This document shows, piece after piece, positions 1-13,560 of a stretch of DNA of 64,000 bases. The stretch comes from Rosa chinensis (lineage: Eukaryota; Streptophyta; Magnoliopsida; Rosales; Rosaceae). The translations under genes were made by a program, and so were the position numbers. The notes beneath the pieces were generated by a model. It did not search any database, had not been told where the DNA came from, and saw only the letters and a program-made list of their open reading frames with translations. Where the stretch lies: positions 64,512,639 through 64,576,638 of the forward strand of contig NC_037094.1 of the NCBI RefSeq assembly GCF_002994745.2, in the 5' to 3' direction. Every line of letters starts with the position of its first letter. Within the stretch, counting starts at the first letter, position 1.

Positions 1-178
1 GGTTTGGTTCTTGGTCCTATTATGTACCATAGTGATTTCATTTGGTTGCTTTAGGGTAACATGCATGGCTTGATATTAACGTGGCTCTCTCGGGGGTAGG
101 TCATGTTGTATAATCACTTATATTCACATATATGAAAGGCTTGACGTCCTATTTCAAAAAAAAAAAAAAAAAAAAAAA
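1..178 (+). mobile_element. possible LINE 3' tail with poly(A)
   Basis: The stretch ends in a GGCTTGACGTCC-type phrase followed by about 20 A residues. A very similar phrase lies at 16020-16035, just after a LINE RNase H fragment, so this is probably the 3' end of an L1-type LINE whose body lies left of the window. No coding domain is visible here, so the call rests only on the tail and that resemblance. Confidence 0.35.
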
Positions 179-1160
179 CTTAGATGTGTTGAAGTTTTGT
201 ATATCCAAATGGTAATATTTGAGAAAAGCGATGATTCACCTTGATTTTTCTTCAAAATTTATGTTTTAAAAGCCATATAAATATATAAAAGTAATAGAAA
301 TGACAAATATCCATCCATATTATTTATTACATTTCGGTTTGAATACAAACGTATCTAATTTTATAATTTGCCGTTTCCGTATTTTATGGCCTAATTTTTC
401 AAATTATTTTTCACTAAAACTTACCAAATTATTCATGAAGATTTTTTAAACTTTTAACTCCCATGCCGAATTCTACTAACTAGCCTAGTAGGCAACGATG
501 GAATGAATAGAGGATTTGGCATTCTAATGAAAACTAGTAAATGAGCAAGCTAAAGATAATGTAGAGACTCAAAACAAGATGATACATGAAAGAAGAGAAA
601 TTACAACAAAAAATACGATGTGTCAAAGTAATCATGGATGGATTATCGGAATAGTTCTAGGAATCAATAATTTGGTCATAAGTTAGTAACTACAACGAAT
701 ACAGCATTTATTTTCTTTCATTAATTCCCGCAGTACCTAAATATTAAAAATTTATGATTAGAAATCATTTGAGATAACTGCAACGAAGAACGCGTATTAA
801 GTTATTACCTTATAAAGATATATGTAATATTTATGACTATACTCAATACTGGACCGCTAAATAAGTAAACATATCGTAAAAACATAATGTGTTCCGTCAA
901 TGTGATTTAATATTTGAATCTAGGCCCTGGTAACATTTAGGTGTCGCTCGTCGTAAAATCTATCCAAAATGCGATGATATCTAGAAATGAAGAGGAGGGG
1001 CATAAATGCAGATAATATTTCTCATAATAAAATGAAATAAAAGAACAAAAACCAGCCAATCATATACGAGAAAATTAGATATAAAAAAAAAAAATCATTG
1101 AAAATAAATTTTTATTTTGGTGAACTCGGCCGTACACATTCGTGCAGACAAAGAAAGCGC
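179..1160. other. AT-rich intergenic DNA upstream of the CCR4-like gene
   Basis: No coding frame of interest, no recognisable repeat and no RNA gene was seen. The right part presumably holds the distal promoter of the CCR4-like gene. Confidence 0.5.
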
Positions 1161-1172
1161 TCATAATAAGAC

Positions 1173-1180
1173 AATATATA
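1173..1180 (+). promoter_or_regulatory. candidate TATA box of the CCR4-like gene
   Basis: AATATATA followed by GAGGGAAG lies about 240 bp before the start codon. It precedes a pyrimidine-rich leader with a CT microsatellite (about 1246-1266), a common layout for plant 5' UTRs. The call is from position and motif only. Confidence 0.4.
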
Positions 1181-1416
1181 GAGGGAAGAAGGAAGGCACA
1201 CTCTCCTAACACACTCATAACCTTTCCAGCTTCTCTCGCAAAACCCTCTCTCTCTCTCTCTCTCTGACAAAACCCCCCAAAACCAAAGCACCCTTCATTT
1301 CATTCTCTTCTCTCCCATTTCTCCCCAAAACCCATTTCTCTCTTTTCTTTCCTTCTTCACCAAAATTCCCATTTCCAAGAAAGTGAAAAGCCATTTGCTC
1401 TGTTCAAGAACCTGAC

Positions 1417-2447
1417 ATGGATCCTCCTCCAAATCCCAATGTGGGTTCTTCTTCTTCTCGAAGACCTGATGCGGGTTCCTCTTCTTCTCCAAGACCTGAA
1501 GTGGGTTCTTCTTCTTCTTCAACAAGACCTGAAGTGGGTTCTTCTTCTTCATCTTCTTTGAGCTTAGCGAGATTCAGTCTCAGCGTGAGGATGGGCACCA
1601 CACAGTCAATTACACCAGTCTTCGGCTGCAGAATCGACCCCACAGCTCGTGTGCCCAAGAAGGACGGTGAAGCTCCCCCCGAGCACGAGTTCAGTTTCAA
1701 ATGGTCAGTCTTTCATTCTTTTTTATGTTAAAGAATGTGAATTTATCATCTTTATGGTGTTTCTTTATCTGGGTATTGATCAATGTATGGCTGGGAAAAA
1801 CAGAGGAGAATTGTTTGTAAGAAGTGAAATCGTTTCCATTTGATGTTAAAGAAAGTAAATTTATGATCTTTTTGGTGTTTCTTTATCTGAGTATTGATCC
1901 ATGCATGAAGGTCTTGTTTGGTTTATATAATCAAAGTAACAGAGGAAAATAGTTCTTCCTGTAGAGTCAAATTCAGTCCCAAATGTTAGGAGAATGTGAA
2001 TTTGTGATCTTTTTGTGTTTCTTCAGCTCCTAATGCGTGGCTTTCTGTATGCTTTCTTTAATTGAAGGTCTGTTTGGTTTACTAGAAAAAACAGAGGAAA
2101 AAGTACTTTTGTGTTTAGTAAATTTCCCTATGAATGAAATTTTTTCTTGATTGTCCCATTCTCTTCTGGTTAGTCTCCTTTTTAACAGTCTTTTCTTTTT
2201 GTTCCCTGTCCTACATGAAAGAATGTATAGCCGAGAAATGTGGCTTCATCTGTCCCAGTGGGAGTGGATATTGACTCTTAAACAATACCAGCTCTGTTTC
2301 ATTTATTTATTATAAGTGCCTAAATAATTTCTGTTTTGATATAATATTATAGTCCAATGTTTAATTTGATTAGTTTTCCAAGTATTTTAGTTTCTTCTGA
2401 AGACTTCTTGTGTGCTTTGGATTCAATTGTTGAATTGTATATGCTTC

Positions 2448-2491
<44 letters not shown>

Positions 2492-5034
2492 CACACACAC
2501 ATATATTTGTAGATGTGGCTGTATAAAATAAAGTTTTTCTGTAATACTAAAAATATTTAAAAAGACCATTTTACAATAATAATAAAATAATAATAAACAG
2601 AGAGGGACATAAAATGACAGGGAACAGAAGCATTATATAATTTTCTATATACATAATTAGCGGGACTATAACTGTATAGCGGTATTAGTAGAGACTAGGT
2701 TCTTTTTGTTTTCTGTTATTTGCTTCCTCATACAAATAAAAAGGTTTAATGTTTTTGCAGTAACCTTTGTTGTATTCATATAATTTTGATTTGAAGTCCT
2801 TTTTAGTGAAATCTCCAAGTAAAAGTCAATTGATGTTTTCCATTATTGAAATCCCCAAGTGAAAATCAATTTGATTTAAAGTCACAATTACAATATTTTA
2901 GAGAAAAACAATAATTTGAAGTCTTACATTCATGCATACACAGGTATCGGGAGTATATTAGCCCTTCTATCCCCAGAGACAAGATCAAGTGCTCTGTCCA
3001 CCCTGATGAGGTGGCCACTTTCCAGTGTAATGATTGTGTCAAATTGAAGTTACCATTCAAGGGAAGTTATCATTGCTCTCCCACTTGTTATTCTGAGGCA
3101 TGGGGGAAACACAGGATGTGCCATCGTTGTGCTAAAGCTGTTGGTGAGACTTCTTCTGATAATCAACAAGCAGAAGAAGAGATGTATAGCTGGCTTGACT
3201 TTGAAGATGATCCACTCAATGAAATTCCAAAGCTGGAACGAGATGGAAAACAATGGGTTGAGGTGTGCTCTTCAAGGTGTTATGTACCCACAGTGAATGA
3301 CCTTAACTGCAGGTTGATGCTGGAATCTAAGGCTGTTGATTGTTCAACTGGTCTGGATTTGTGCCTGAGTGACATCATCATGACAGTTCCTGTTCTTTAT
3401 CCGCCTCATCAGAAACCTCGCTCCATGCTTGAGTGTCGGCGGAAGCTTGGGGACTCTGATCTCAAAGCGCACACTTGCAGTGGTGTAAAATTTAGTGTGC
3501 TATCATATAATGTCCTTGGTAATCTTTATACTGATCCGTATAGGTACTCTTACTGCCCAGAATGGGCTAGGTCTTGGGAATATCGTCAGCAGAATTTACT
3601 AAACGAGATCATTGAATATGATGCAGACATCCTCTGTCTTCAAGAGGTCAATATTCCCTTTTAAGTTGCATATATTTTCTGAATCTTTTATAAATGGTTG
3701 GCCCTAGAGGTGATACATTTTTTCTGCAGGTACAAAGTAATCATCTTGAGTATTTCTTCGAACCTGAGTTGGCAAAATGTGGATATTCTGTTATATACAA
3801 GAAGAGAAGAGGATCAGTAAGATAATCTGAACCATTTAGTGCACTTCCAGGATTTTTTTTTCTTCCAAGAATAATATCCCTTTTCCAAGCATATTATGTC
3901 CTCTTAGATTTGTATGGTATTGCAGATTATTAAGTTGTCAACTTTAGAGCAAAGTGTGATAACCTATTGAACTTTAACTGTTATGTTTATACTTTATAGA
4001 TAAAACTGGTTTTGGGTTGCCGTTCCAAGGCCTTAGCCTGTCTTGGAATATAAACATTCATGTGCACCGGTCATATCGAATACTATAGTAATATATGAAT
4101 TCTAGACAAAAATCGATTTATTTGAATCTTGAACCTAGAGAATCTTGTATGCGTAACTGAGATATAAGTTTTGTTTGGTTAACTGCATCGTCAGTTAGAC
4201 ACAAATAGTATGTTTTACATGCCGGCTTCTCTATATCATTTTGTAACTTAATTATGTCTCATCCCCCAATATTGTTAAACAACTATTAGGTCCCAAAATC
4301 TTAAGAAATTTGGGAATGAACCAACATTTGTATTCTGAACTAGCAACCTTTATCAAGTGCTGTCTCATTATGCACCCTCTGTTGCAGAAAATTGTTCAGA
4401 GAGAAAACTCTTTAACCACAGCTTTGATATTATGTTAAGCAACCATTGGGCCTCAAGATTAAGTTGTTTGGGAAAGAGCCAACAATGTATACCAAGCTAA
4501 CATCATATCTTCCTTATTCTGTCTCCTGTTTTGAATTCCTTTCCTCTATATGTTATTTTATCAGGGTTTCCTGTCTCAATCTTGAAACATGTTTTAAGTT
4601 CCATATTTCTTAAATGGAGTGTTGGAATCGCATCCATCTCCAAACCTGTCGTTCATTTGAACTCCAAACAAAGCGCAACCTTGTAGGTGATAATGTCCTG
4701 CTGCAAAAGTGGCTATGTGAGAATAATGCAAAATGTTTTCTTTAGCATAATTTACCCCAACCTAACCTAGGCTGACCCGAATAAAGAACTGTTCAGTAAT
4801 TGGTGCTAGGGTAGGTATTAACAGTCCAGTCAGTTCAAGTGCATTATTTATACAACAAAAAACACATTTTCGTAGATTGTGTTAAATTTCTACTTGTTTC
4901 TGACTATATCAGGAGCTCAGTTAAGCCCCTGGAGGTCTCTTATTTTGCTGGTTACTGATGTCACCGAAAACATGTGCATATAAGTATACCATTTTTCTTG
5001 TGCTCCTTGAATCCTTTTTATTTTATTTTATTTT

Positions 5035-5069
<35 letters not shown>

Positions 5070-8000
5070 TTAGAAGAGTGCTTCTTGAATCCTTAAGCCT
5101 GATACTCTTGACTTTCATATTATCTTGTGCTTTACAAATTATGAAAATAATGTTTCTGAATACAGAGTTTGTGCATTTGGCTTCTCAATCAAGCTAATAC
5201 TGCCCCTGTCCCAACCTACTGTGCATTCTGCAAGATTTGTTCTTATCAAATTAATACAATGAATTACCAAACAACTGCGTCCGAATAATTTTTTAAAAAA
5301 ATTTAGTGACATATGTGTTGCTAGATGTTGGTCTAATAAAAGGAAATCCACTCGGTGAGCTTTTGAACTTGATGACACCATATCAAGATACTAAATTGAA
5401 TGGATGATTTTCAGTTTTTTGTAAGAGACGGGTCTTGCATGGATGGTTGTGCTACATTTTACCGCCGAGATGTATTCAAAGAAATCGTAAAATATGAGGT
5501 GAGGAAGCTCTTGATTTTACTAACGAGGAAAAAAGGAGAAAGTGTGGAAATTGATAATATTTTACATGCCATGGTTGATAATTCTGATTTACTTTTGTAG
5601 CATGCGTTTGATAGCTCTGTTATGAGAGTGATAGAAGCATTGCAGCCATTGGAACCTCAACAGAGAAATAGAGCTTGTATAAGGCTGCAGAAGGTATATA
5701 TTTCATTGTAGTCTTATGTTTTGTGGATATGTTTCTGCATTATCTATTTGCTCTATCAACTAGTTATATGTGATTTTGTAGGCCAATGTTGCATTTAGAA
5801 ATAATGGAAAATGAGGAAAATCTTGTTTATGTGAGTTCTGACAATGTTGCACTCGTTGTAATATGTGATTTTGCAGGACAATGTTGCACTTGTTGTTATA
5901 TTAGAAAAACTGGAAAGTGAGGGCACTTGCGATGGAATTCAACCTAGAATTTGTGTGGTACTATGTGTATTTGAATTAAAGATATGTTTTATATCATTAA
6001 TCCTTGTGTTCTGAGTTCTGACACAGTTGTGCTTCTTAACTATAGGCAAATACGCACATATCTGCAAATCCACAGTTCCCAGATGTAAAATTGTTCCAGG
6101 TGCAGTTTAAAACTCAATAGCTCTGCCTTCTATGAATTTTAAGTTTAAATACAGTATTGATTAATCGGCTTTATTTCTGATACTAGGTTGTGGACCTGAT
6201 TACTGGACTGGACAAAATTGCCAAGATGAAAATTCCTCTGTTGGTTTGTGGAGATTTCAACTCTCTTCCTCTGAGGTTAGTCTTCTGCTCTTACTAACTG
6301 GCTTACTGGACGATTTGGTATATAATAAAATTTGGAACACAAAAAAAAAATTATGGTCCTTGTAGAATTGTTTTTGTTCTTGCGTTTGGCCCCTATGATG
6401 ACTCTTGTGATTCTATCCATTTCCGCCCAACAAGCTGACCTCATCTTTTCTGTGATATAGTTTAAAACCTTGGGAACTTTTTTCTTTTATTTGTATTGAG
6501 AACAAATTTATGATTGACTTTCTTATTAACATTGCAGTGAGCCTCATAAGTTCATAACTGCTGGCAGAGTCGACAATCTTCCCAACGATACTGATCCATT
6601 TGGCATATGTCAGCATCTAAAGCTTCACCATTCACTTCCACTGGTATGGTCATTATTATCCGTATCTCAGTTTTGTTTTACATAAGATTTGCTTGAACTG
6701 TTAGCATCTTTATTTCTGCTTGGAACATAGACATATTCCCAGCCCACACATATAAAGCACTTTTCTGTAAGCATTTTTTATATTTGTGTCAAGCATAGGA
6801 ACTTGTGGTTATAATTCTAATGCTGAAAATGTACTTTTCAGAAAAGTGCATATGCATCTTTTTATAACTCGGATGGTATCGAGGAGGAACAACGTCGGAA
6901 GTTCAATTCTGAAAGCAGGGAGCCTTTGTTCACCCACTTCACACCAAGTTTCACAGGAACCCTAGATTACCTATTCTACACAGGTATTTTGAAACGAACT
7001 TTTCTGACTTATATAATGAGAATGTGACCTTCCTAACCAATAAATGGGGTGGGGTTCCTAACCTTAGTTGAATGTCCGTCAGTAGAGAGCCAGGTGTTTT
7101 TAAATCTAGGCGCGAGTTATCTTTCCAGATAACTTTAATTTGATATTGACTCTTCTCCTCTCCATTAATGGTGTGGTAATTGAATAACCTTATTGTCAGA
7201 GATGGCACTACATATGGTTAAAGTGGCATGGCTTGGAAGTGGGAATCAAGTATAAGCTAATTCTAGTTCAGCGACCTTTCTTCCCACTGCAGAAATAGCC
7301 GGTCACAGGAAGCCTTTATACATAGATGGTGTACTGTGGCTTACAGTAATTAGTAGCCATGGGAACTTGAGAGTAAATGAAAGCTTGCTCGTGGATAAGT
7401 TCTTTCTTTGCAATGTAAAAGCTAGGCTGTTCCCACTCCCAGTCCTAGTAACATGGGATAACCAAGAGCATTTCTGCAATTGGTGGACGGTTAAGCTTGA
7501 CTAAGGGCATCTCCTTCAGAATTTAGGGAGTATACAGAACCATGCTGGACTGGATACTACTATGTTTTAATGGTCTAGTTAGTTTCTTTGGTGGTGTCTG
7601 CTGTTTCTTGATCCAGAAGACCAGCATCCTATAAAAACTGAAAAGGTGTAGCATTTCAAGGCTCATTGTGCATCTTCCAGTGGCACCTTGTTCGCTGTTT
7701 TTATTCTTTTATATTTATTAAAAAGAAGGCTTTGTTTCGTGTAAAGGAGGAAAAAAAAAAGCTATGGATCTGTAAGTAGGTGTGTCTTCAGTACTCACTG
7801 AAATATTTGTTTGTAACCATGCTTTAGTTTCTTTTACATTGATTCAGAAAATTTACAGGGAAAAGACTGACTAGATTTTTTTTTTCTTTTGACATGGATC
7901 CCTGTATATGTTGATTACTTACCAGTGTTTAGGTCCCGACCAATGCATGAAAGTAGTTGTTATATTGTTCTGGATCATATGAAAACATTAATAGTGCCTT

Positions 8001-8785
8001 GTCTCGACTTGGTTGTTTGCTATGTATGAAGTAATTTGCATGTTCCTTGTCTCATTGTGCTTAGCAAAGTATTTGCTCTTGAGGTCTGAAACATTGAATT
8101 CTCTATGTTTGTTGACAGTGTGGAAACTAGAATCATATTTCTTTTCTCCGTTTTGGCTTGATTGGTTATGCAATACGATTTCAACTATAAATTTGTTATT
8201 TTTTCTTGCAATCTGCAAGCCTGGAAGGATCAAGGTTGGCTTATGTAGGGCATTGGTCTTTAAGCTCGTCGGTGTTCTTTTCTTGTTTTTGTTTTCACAT
8301 CATTCCTTTTAGTTTGACATTTATTGTGAAAACTATATCGAATTGAACGCCTTTGATATGTTGTGAAAGTTCTTATATCTATGTGCACCGTGTAGCCAAT
8401 CTTCCCTTTTTAACATCCAGGACTTGTGATGTTTGGTTAGAATGCATTTTGGACTTTAAGATTATAGTGTATTTACTTGTAATGTAGGGACTGTTTGTTC
8501 AGTATTGCTCTTTGGGATTTTTGAAAATTAGTATTACTGACCAGCTTGTTCCAGTATTGAATTTTATTTATTAATCTTTCATCGACTGTATTTTTAATGC
8601 TGACAGAGGATAGTTTGACGCTTGATGGTGTGTTGGAGCTACTTGACCGTGACAATCTGGGTGTTGGTATTCCATCTCTTTTTTGGTCATCAGATCATAT
8701 TGCCCTCATTGCACGGTTTATCCTCAATTCAACCTCTCCCCAGCAACAGGGTTCACAAGTAATTCCTGCTGACTTGTGGCCATAA
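1417..8785 (+). CDS. CCR4: CCR4-type poly(A) deadenylase (carbon catabolite repressor protein 4 homolog 1/2-like)
   Basis: Catalytic subunit type of the CCR4-NOT complex, which shortens mRNA poly(A) tails with a Mg2+-dependent exonuclease/endonuclease/phosphatase (EEP) fold, mainly in the cytoplasm. I assembled eleven exons with GT-AG borders: 1417-1703, 2944-3646, 3730-3816, 5415-5498, 5601-5693, 5877-5957, 6046-6099, 6187-6275, 6538-6643, 6842-6983 and 8607-8785. They give about 634 aa, near the roughly 600 aa of Arabidopsis CCR4a/b. A Ser-rich, Pro-containing N-terminus is followed by the plant CCR4 Cys/His segment (CSVHPDE, CNDCVK, YHCSPTC) and then the EEP domain. EEP motifs seen are LSYNVLG, CLQEV (metal-binding Glu), CGDFNS, GTLDYLFYT and SDHIAL (catalytic His). 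Start 1417 is the first in-frame ATG; a second at 1591 would remove the Ser repeats. Some segments, such as the join between exons 3 and 4, diverge from Arabidopsis. Confidence 0.88.
2451..2501. repeat. (AT)n/(AC)n compound microsatellite in CCR4 intron 1
   Basis: A run of AT dinucleotides passes into an AC run. It lies inside the first intron of the CCR4-like gene. Confidence 0.85.
5037..5067. repeat. (AT)n microsatellite in CCR4 intron 3
   Basis: About fifteen AT dinucleotides lie inside the 1.6-kb third intron of the CCR4-like gene. Confidence 0.8.
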
Positions 8786-10748
8786 GCAACAACTGCACAG
8801 TAATACTCTTTTACAGGAAACATGCAATATGGATGGAGAGATCTGAGACTTTGAGCCAGCAAGTAAAGAGTAGAATATATTCGTTTTATTCAACTTCTAG
8901 CACAGTTTGGAAGAAGGCTGGAAGATGAACGAGATAGAGTTCAGATACTTTTTGTAGGATACATTTCATATTCTGTTCAAAACCCATTGCAGCAAAGCAA
9001 GAATGGGCCAATATAGGTTACATCAAAATACACAGCATATTAGCATCAGGTTATTATGTGAGCTTTACATCTAGAGGTAGATACACAGAAGATTAGCATT
9101 GAAACATTCTTTCTATTATAGTACACAGAAGATTAGCATTGAAACTCTGTCCTATACAAGCATCATGTAACCTGTATTGTTTTTCCAAAATATGCTGATT
9201 ACAAGCATAATTGACTTAAATAAAACCTATAGTAGGAATATCTTCTCTTCTTTATTTTGTGTATCAGTGGTGTTGAGCATTTACACATTATAGTCCCATT
9301 GTGATTGTGATACTCACCACATGGAAAACATCTAGAAGATGTTCTGTTCTCATATGTGATTTTTGTGGCTTTCTATGATTCTTTCAAGGGTGTATATTGA
9401 TAACTGCTGCCACTTGATTCCATATAATGCTTGTGATTCAACGCATTATCTTCTTATGATTCTAGTATCTCTGGTGAGATGCAGTACGTGAACCGTTTTT
9501 AAGTAGTGTCAAGATAATAGGAGCAGAGTACACTCTTGAAAAATAGGCCAGAATTAGAATTAGATTGAGTGGTGGATGCAGAAATTTTGTTCTCCGTTGG
9601 CGGAAATAGAACAAGCTGCTCATGTCAACCTCTTTGGAGGTGATCTAAAGTACTCAGGAGTATTGAAACTCTACGGATACGAGCAATTAGATTAGTCACA
9701 GCTTTTGGAGCATTTTATCTCCGCTTGAAGAAAAAATACGATAAATAATTTGATTTCCTGATAGAAAATTAATAGGTAAGAAATTGTTGAATGATTATTT
9801 TTCAAACGGCATGGATATCAATCAGAAACACTCAAGCAAGATATTAGAGCAGATGATCCAAGTACTTCTCAAAGCGGCCCTTCCCTAGTGTGATGCTTTA
9901 TTGTCTGGCTTATAATGTCGAAGAGAGTAAGCACAGAGTAATTCTATTTTAACCTTAGTTGCAGGTTTATAACTCATCCAAAAGTGAAAGGTAACTTGGT
10001 AAGGGTGACCAAACATATAGGGAGACCCTGAGAATGAGACTTACCCCTCAATGACAAGCAAAAAGAATAGAATAAGAGATGCGAGTACTTTGCTGACATC
10101 GATCGACCCATTACGAACCATCATCCTAATTTCTAACCCCAGAAATGAAAAGGGGAAAAAAATCTTCAGTTTTGACATCAAACCATAATAAATGTGAATA
10201 TGTGATGATGAATACCTATGACTGTAATGTCTGTGGACCTCCCCTAGACATGGCCTTTGCTTTGGAGCAGGTGTGCTGAAACTCATCAGCTATAAATGTA
10301 GAAATATAACACTAATTATGAAAAATTAATGAAGATAAAAAATTTATTATAATTAGCATATGGCGGATCCAGTGAGGGAGATTATAGAGCCAATTCCTGA
10401 TTACTGACACCCGAACTTTAAACAAATCCAAGTGGATAATACACATCCGTATTTACATTATGCATATGGTAGGGATCAACAGCACTCCAATTTTAGCTTC
10501 TTACAGTCACATAAGACTTCATTATGTGCTTAAGTAATATAAAAAACCGATTTGGAGTGCCGTGATCGCTGCCCTATCTACTTAAGGTTAGTCCCTCAGT
10601 CCCTGTCTCTTTTATCTTAGAACAAAGCCAAAGCCTCCTCGGCAGAAGACCCTTTTAGCTTAAAATTAAGATACATAATTAACAGTTACATAATTTGTGT
10701 TACTAGAGGGTGATCGATCAGCCTGGCTTCTTAATTTTCCTCAATTCA
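8786..10748. other. 3' UTR of CCR4 and intergenic DNA
   Basis: The first few hundred bases are probably the CCR4 3' UTR. A short direct duplication of an ACACAGAAGATTAGCATTG-like unit sits at about 9080-9146. At 10041-10286 the - strand has an ORF with a hydrophobic stretch resembling a signal peptide, but no downstream mature peptide was found, so it is not called. Nothing else is recognisable. Confidence 0.45.
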
Positions 10749-11534
10749 CTAATACCAGGCTTTGATCTTACTAGCACATGATGAAGCTACATGACCTTGA
10801 CTCATTGGCTTGAATAGGGTTGAGGGGCTCTGATCAGTTGTGTGCATATACTTGCAATTTGGGCATGCAGGTGAAGACTTGCAAAGCATGACCAACATGT
10901 GACACCTCATGCACACAGTTGCCAACATCTCTTGGTCATGATCAAGTTGATCAAGTCCCAACCTTGATGAGTTGTTCTTGAAAAGTTCCCCGAAGCTGTT
11001 TGCTGATATGTCTGAATGAGGTTTGGAGTCGCATCTCAGGTTGAGCTCAAGGTCTAAGCTCATGTGATTAGTTGTTGGTGGCTCAGGAGTACTCCTCCTT
11101 GGATCCCTTGAAGTCTTCATCTGTGTCCTTGTGTTGTAAAAGTGTATCTGGCCCGACTGTTGATGCCGAAAGATGGACGAAAGTTAGATAAAAACTAGGA
11201 GATTGCGTACAATTACAGAAGATCATATTGGTTCGGTCGTTTACAGTCGAAAATAGAAGATCAAAAGAAAACGGTATATAAGATTAATGATATATGTACA
11301 TACCTGAATATCAAGGCATCGTTGCCACTCCAAAGGCAATGGAGTCTCGAGGTGGAGCTCAACATCAAAAAAGGACTTTGGTCTGATTTGATCAGCTGGT
11401 TTCGGACGCTTTTCGAGTAGTTGTTCCACAAAGGGAAAAGGGTCATCCCACTTTCTCTTCTTGGATGAAATCTCTGTGTCTAGGATTGATTTCTTCTGGT
11501 TTGGTGAAAGGGGTTGAGCTTGAAAAGACACCAT
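10749..11534 (-). CDS. CFL1: CURLY FLAG LEAF 1-like WW-domain protein
   Basis: Two exons, 11304-11534 and 10749-11156, joined in phase 0 by a GT-AG intron, encode 212 aa. A WW domain spans the exon junction at residues about 66-96 (LPLEWQRCLD, then IHFYNTRTQ). LDLELNL at residues 111-117 fits the LxLxL EAR repression motif. A Cys-rich tail follows with CMRC (159-162) and CPNC (175-178), which could bind zinc. This order matches the plant CFL1 family. From published work, rice CFL1 and its Arabidopsis relative affect cuticle formation and act with class IV homeodomain factors such as HDG1. A nuclear corepressor-like role here is inferred from the family and the EAR-like motif. The start is the first ATG after a TATA-bearing leader, and the ORF is intact. 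Confidence 0.82.
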
Positions 11535-11644
11535 AGATGGATAGAGAGAGGAGAAATCAGAGGAGCTAGCTTCAATAAAACTCAGAGATAACTATAGTCT
11601 TGCTCTTTCACACAGAGTTAGAGTTCTATAACTTTCAAACGGGT

Positions 11645-11656
11645 GGTTATATAGGC
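11645..11656 (-). promoter_or_regulatory. candidate TATA box of the CFL1-like gene
   Basis: On the - strand CCTATATAACC lies about 115 bp before the start codon, a good TATA match at a plausible distance. About 150 bp further upstream the DNA becomes rich in TC runs. Confidence 0.5.
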
Positions 11657-11659
11657 TCT

Positions 11660-13282
11660 AGAGTGATAAATATTGAATTTGGTCATAACTGAAGGGAGAA
11701 TCTAATAGAGGCAAACTTTATTTGAAGGTACAACTAAAACAAACCTGGCCTACCTATATATGCATGACGTGCATGCCAAGTTGGCTAGCTAGCTCTCTTC
11801 TCTCTTTTCTCTCTCCGTTCAAAGTATGATCGAAGCCAATTAATTAAGCAGCTCTGCTAATATTAAAGAATAAGATGTGAAATCGTAACCAACTTCTTGA
11901 TCTAATATCCAACCCCCCTGATCCTGATGCCACCCAACTCAGCCAACTATACAATCTCAGCAGTGAATTTGGACTGGGCTCCATGGACTGTACGTGTCCT
12001 AGAAATTAAGTGAGTCATTACTATTACAACCTCACCCAATTTATTTGACTCCAGACTTTCTGCTTCTCTTTCAGGTACCGATCTTTCTCGTGCTTATGTT
12101 AATAACTATTTCATTTTAATAGAACTCTTTTTGATGAACTCATGAATTTGAGTCATTTTCTGCATAAACCCTAAATCCGAAATGCATATCCGTTAAAACC
12201 CCACAATGATTTCATTTACGAAGTGATTTAGTAGTGTTTCGTTTATTCGCATATATGAGTTCACCCTCGATCGACCTCAATCACTTTCACAAGTCAGATA
12301 TACACGATAACTTTACGTCATTTTAGATTTCTGCATTTATATAAGTTCGAAATGTACTCAACCTAAAGCCAAGTGACTTTGAAGGTGAGCACAAGATCAA
12401 CATAAAAAATAATCGATTAGCAATGGTTTCGGATTCAATTGTTTACCAAGCACGATACATACGGGTACTGGTGCATCATTGAATGAGCAAATTTAGTGAG
12501 TTGAGTACTTTTATGGAGTCACCAAAAAAGCAAAGCCGAATAGCCAATAGTTAGATCAAGCCGAAGAACGTACACCAAGTGCCAAGTGATATCGGTACTT
12601 ATTATTATGATAGGCGGTGAGATGGGGAAGGAGGTGTTGAATTGAAGAGGGTGTGTGAAATAAGGAGGCAATAAATGATTCGAGTCTGTATACAGTTGAA
12701 GAAGGAAGGTCTTGAATTGAATGTCTAAATGGATCATCTTAAATATATACATAGACAATAACTCCCACTTCCCACAATTGGGTTTACTCAAAGAACAACA
12801 AAACTTTTAAAGCTCCCAACACCCTCTATCAGCAACCATCAATAACCATATTCCATGAGCCATGAATATTTAAGCTCTGCAACTAATTAACTTTGCTTTT
12901 AAGGCTCTCAACACCATCGGCTATTAATTCAACCATATCTGTCCTTTTTTAATTATTATTTAGTTTTTCTTGACATTGAAGCATATCCTGCAACTGAAGC
13001 CCCATAATTATCCGTTTGCTCCCATGATCAAGTCCTCTTTTATTTCGGACCAACAGGTAATCAAATGCATCTGTTAATTCTTATACTAAATCTTTGGTAT
13101 TTATGTACGTTAGATTTATGTCTAAAACGACACTGTTTAGACTTGTAATGTGATGTGACGAATTCTACATTGAAATGCACTAGAGAGATTTAGATACTTG
13201 CAGAAAACTGTGGCTAAAATTAATTGCAACTAGGGTTTCAGAATTCTCTAAATCGATTGGAAATGTATTAGAGAGATTTATA
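11660..13282. other. intergenic DNA upstream of the CFL1-like gene
   Basis: AT-rich sequence with no convincing coding frame. It is expected to contain the CFL1-like promoter in its left part. No repeat or RNA gene was recognised. Confidence 0.45.
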
Positions 13283-13498
13283 TCAACCCAAAATCTTCAT
13301 CTTTAACTCCATAGAGGAACCTATTATTATTTGTTATAGTATAAACTATAAACCATCAAAGTAAGTACTATTGTTGTGTGATAAACATTTAGATCAACCC
13401 AAAATCTTCATATTTAAATCCATAGAGGAACCTATTACTATTTGTTATAGTATAAACTATAAACCATCAAAGTAAGTACTATTGTTGTGTGATTAACA
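13283..13498. repeat. two-copy tandem repeat, unit about 110 bp
   Basis: A unit starting GATCAACCCAAAATCTTCAT and ending near TTGTTGTGTGAT occurs twice in direct succession with few mismatches. No coding content. Confidence 0.75.
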
Positions 13499-13560
13499 TA
13501 AAATTCATGATGATATTCCAGATTATGAATTAAATTAAAGGACAGTTGATCGTGATAAAG

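Noticed and set aside
10041..10286. - strand ORF with a signal-peptide-like end (ASLILFFLLVIEG) before a GTAAG donor
   Set aside because: No downstream exon with a mature peptide or Cys pattern was found, and there is no family resemblance.
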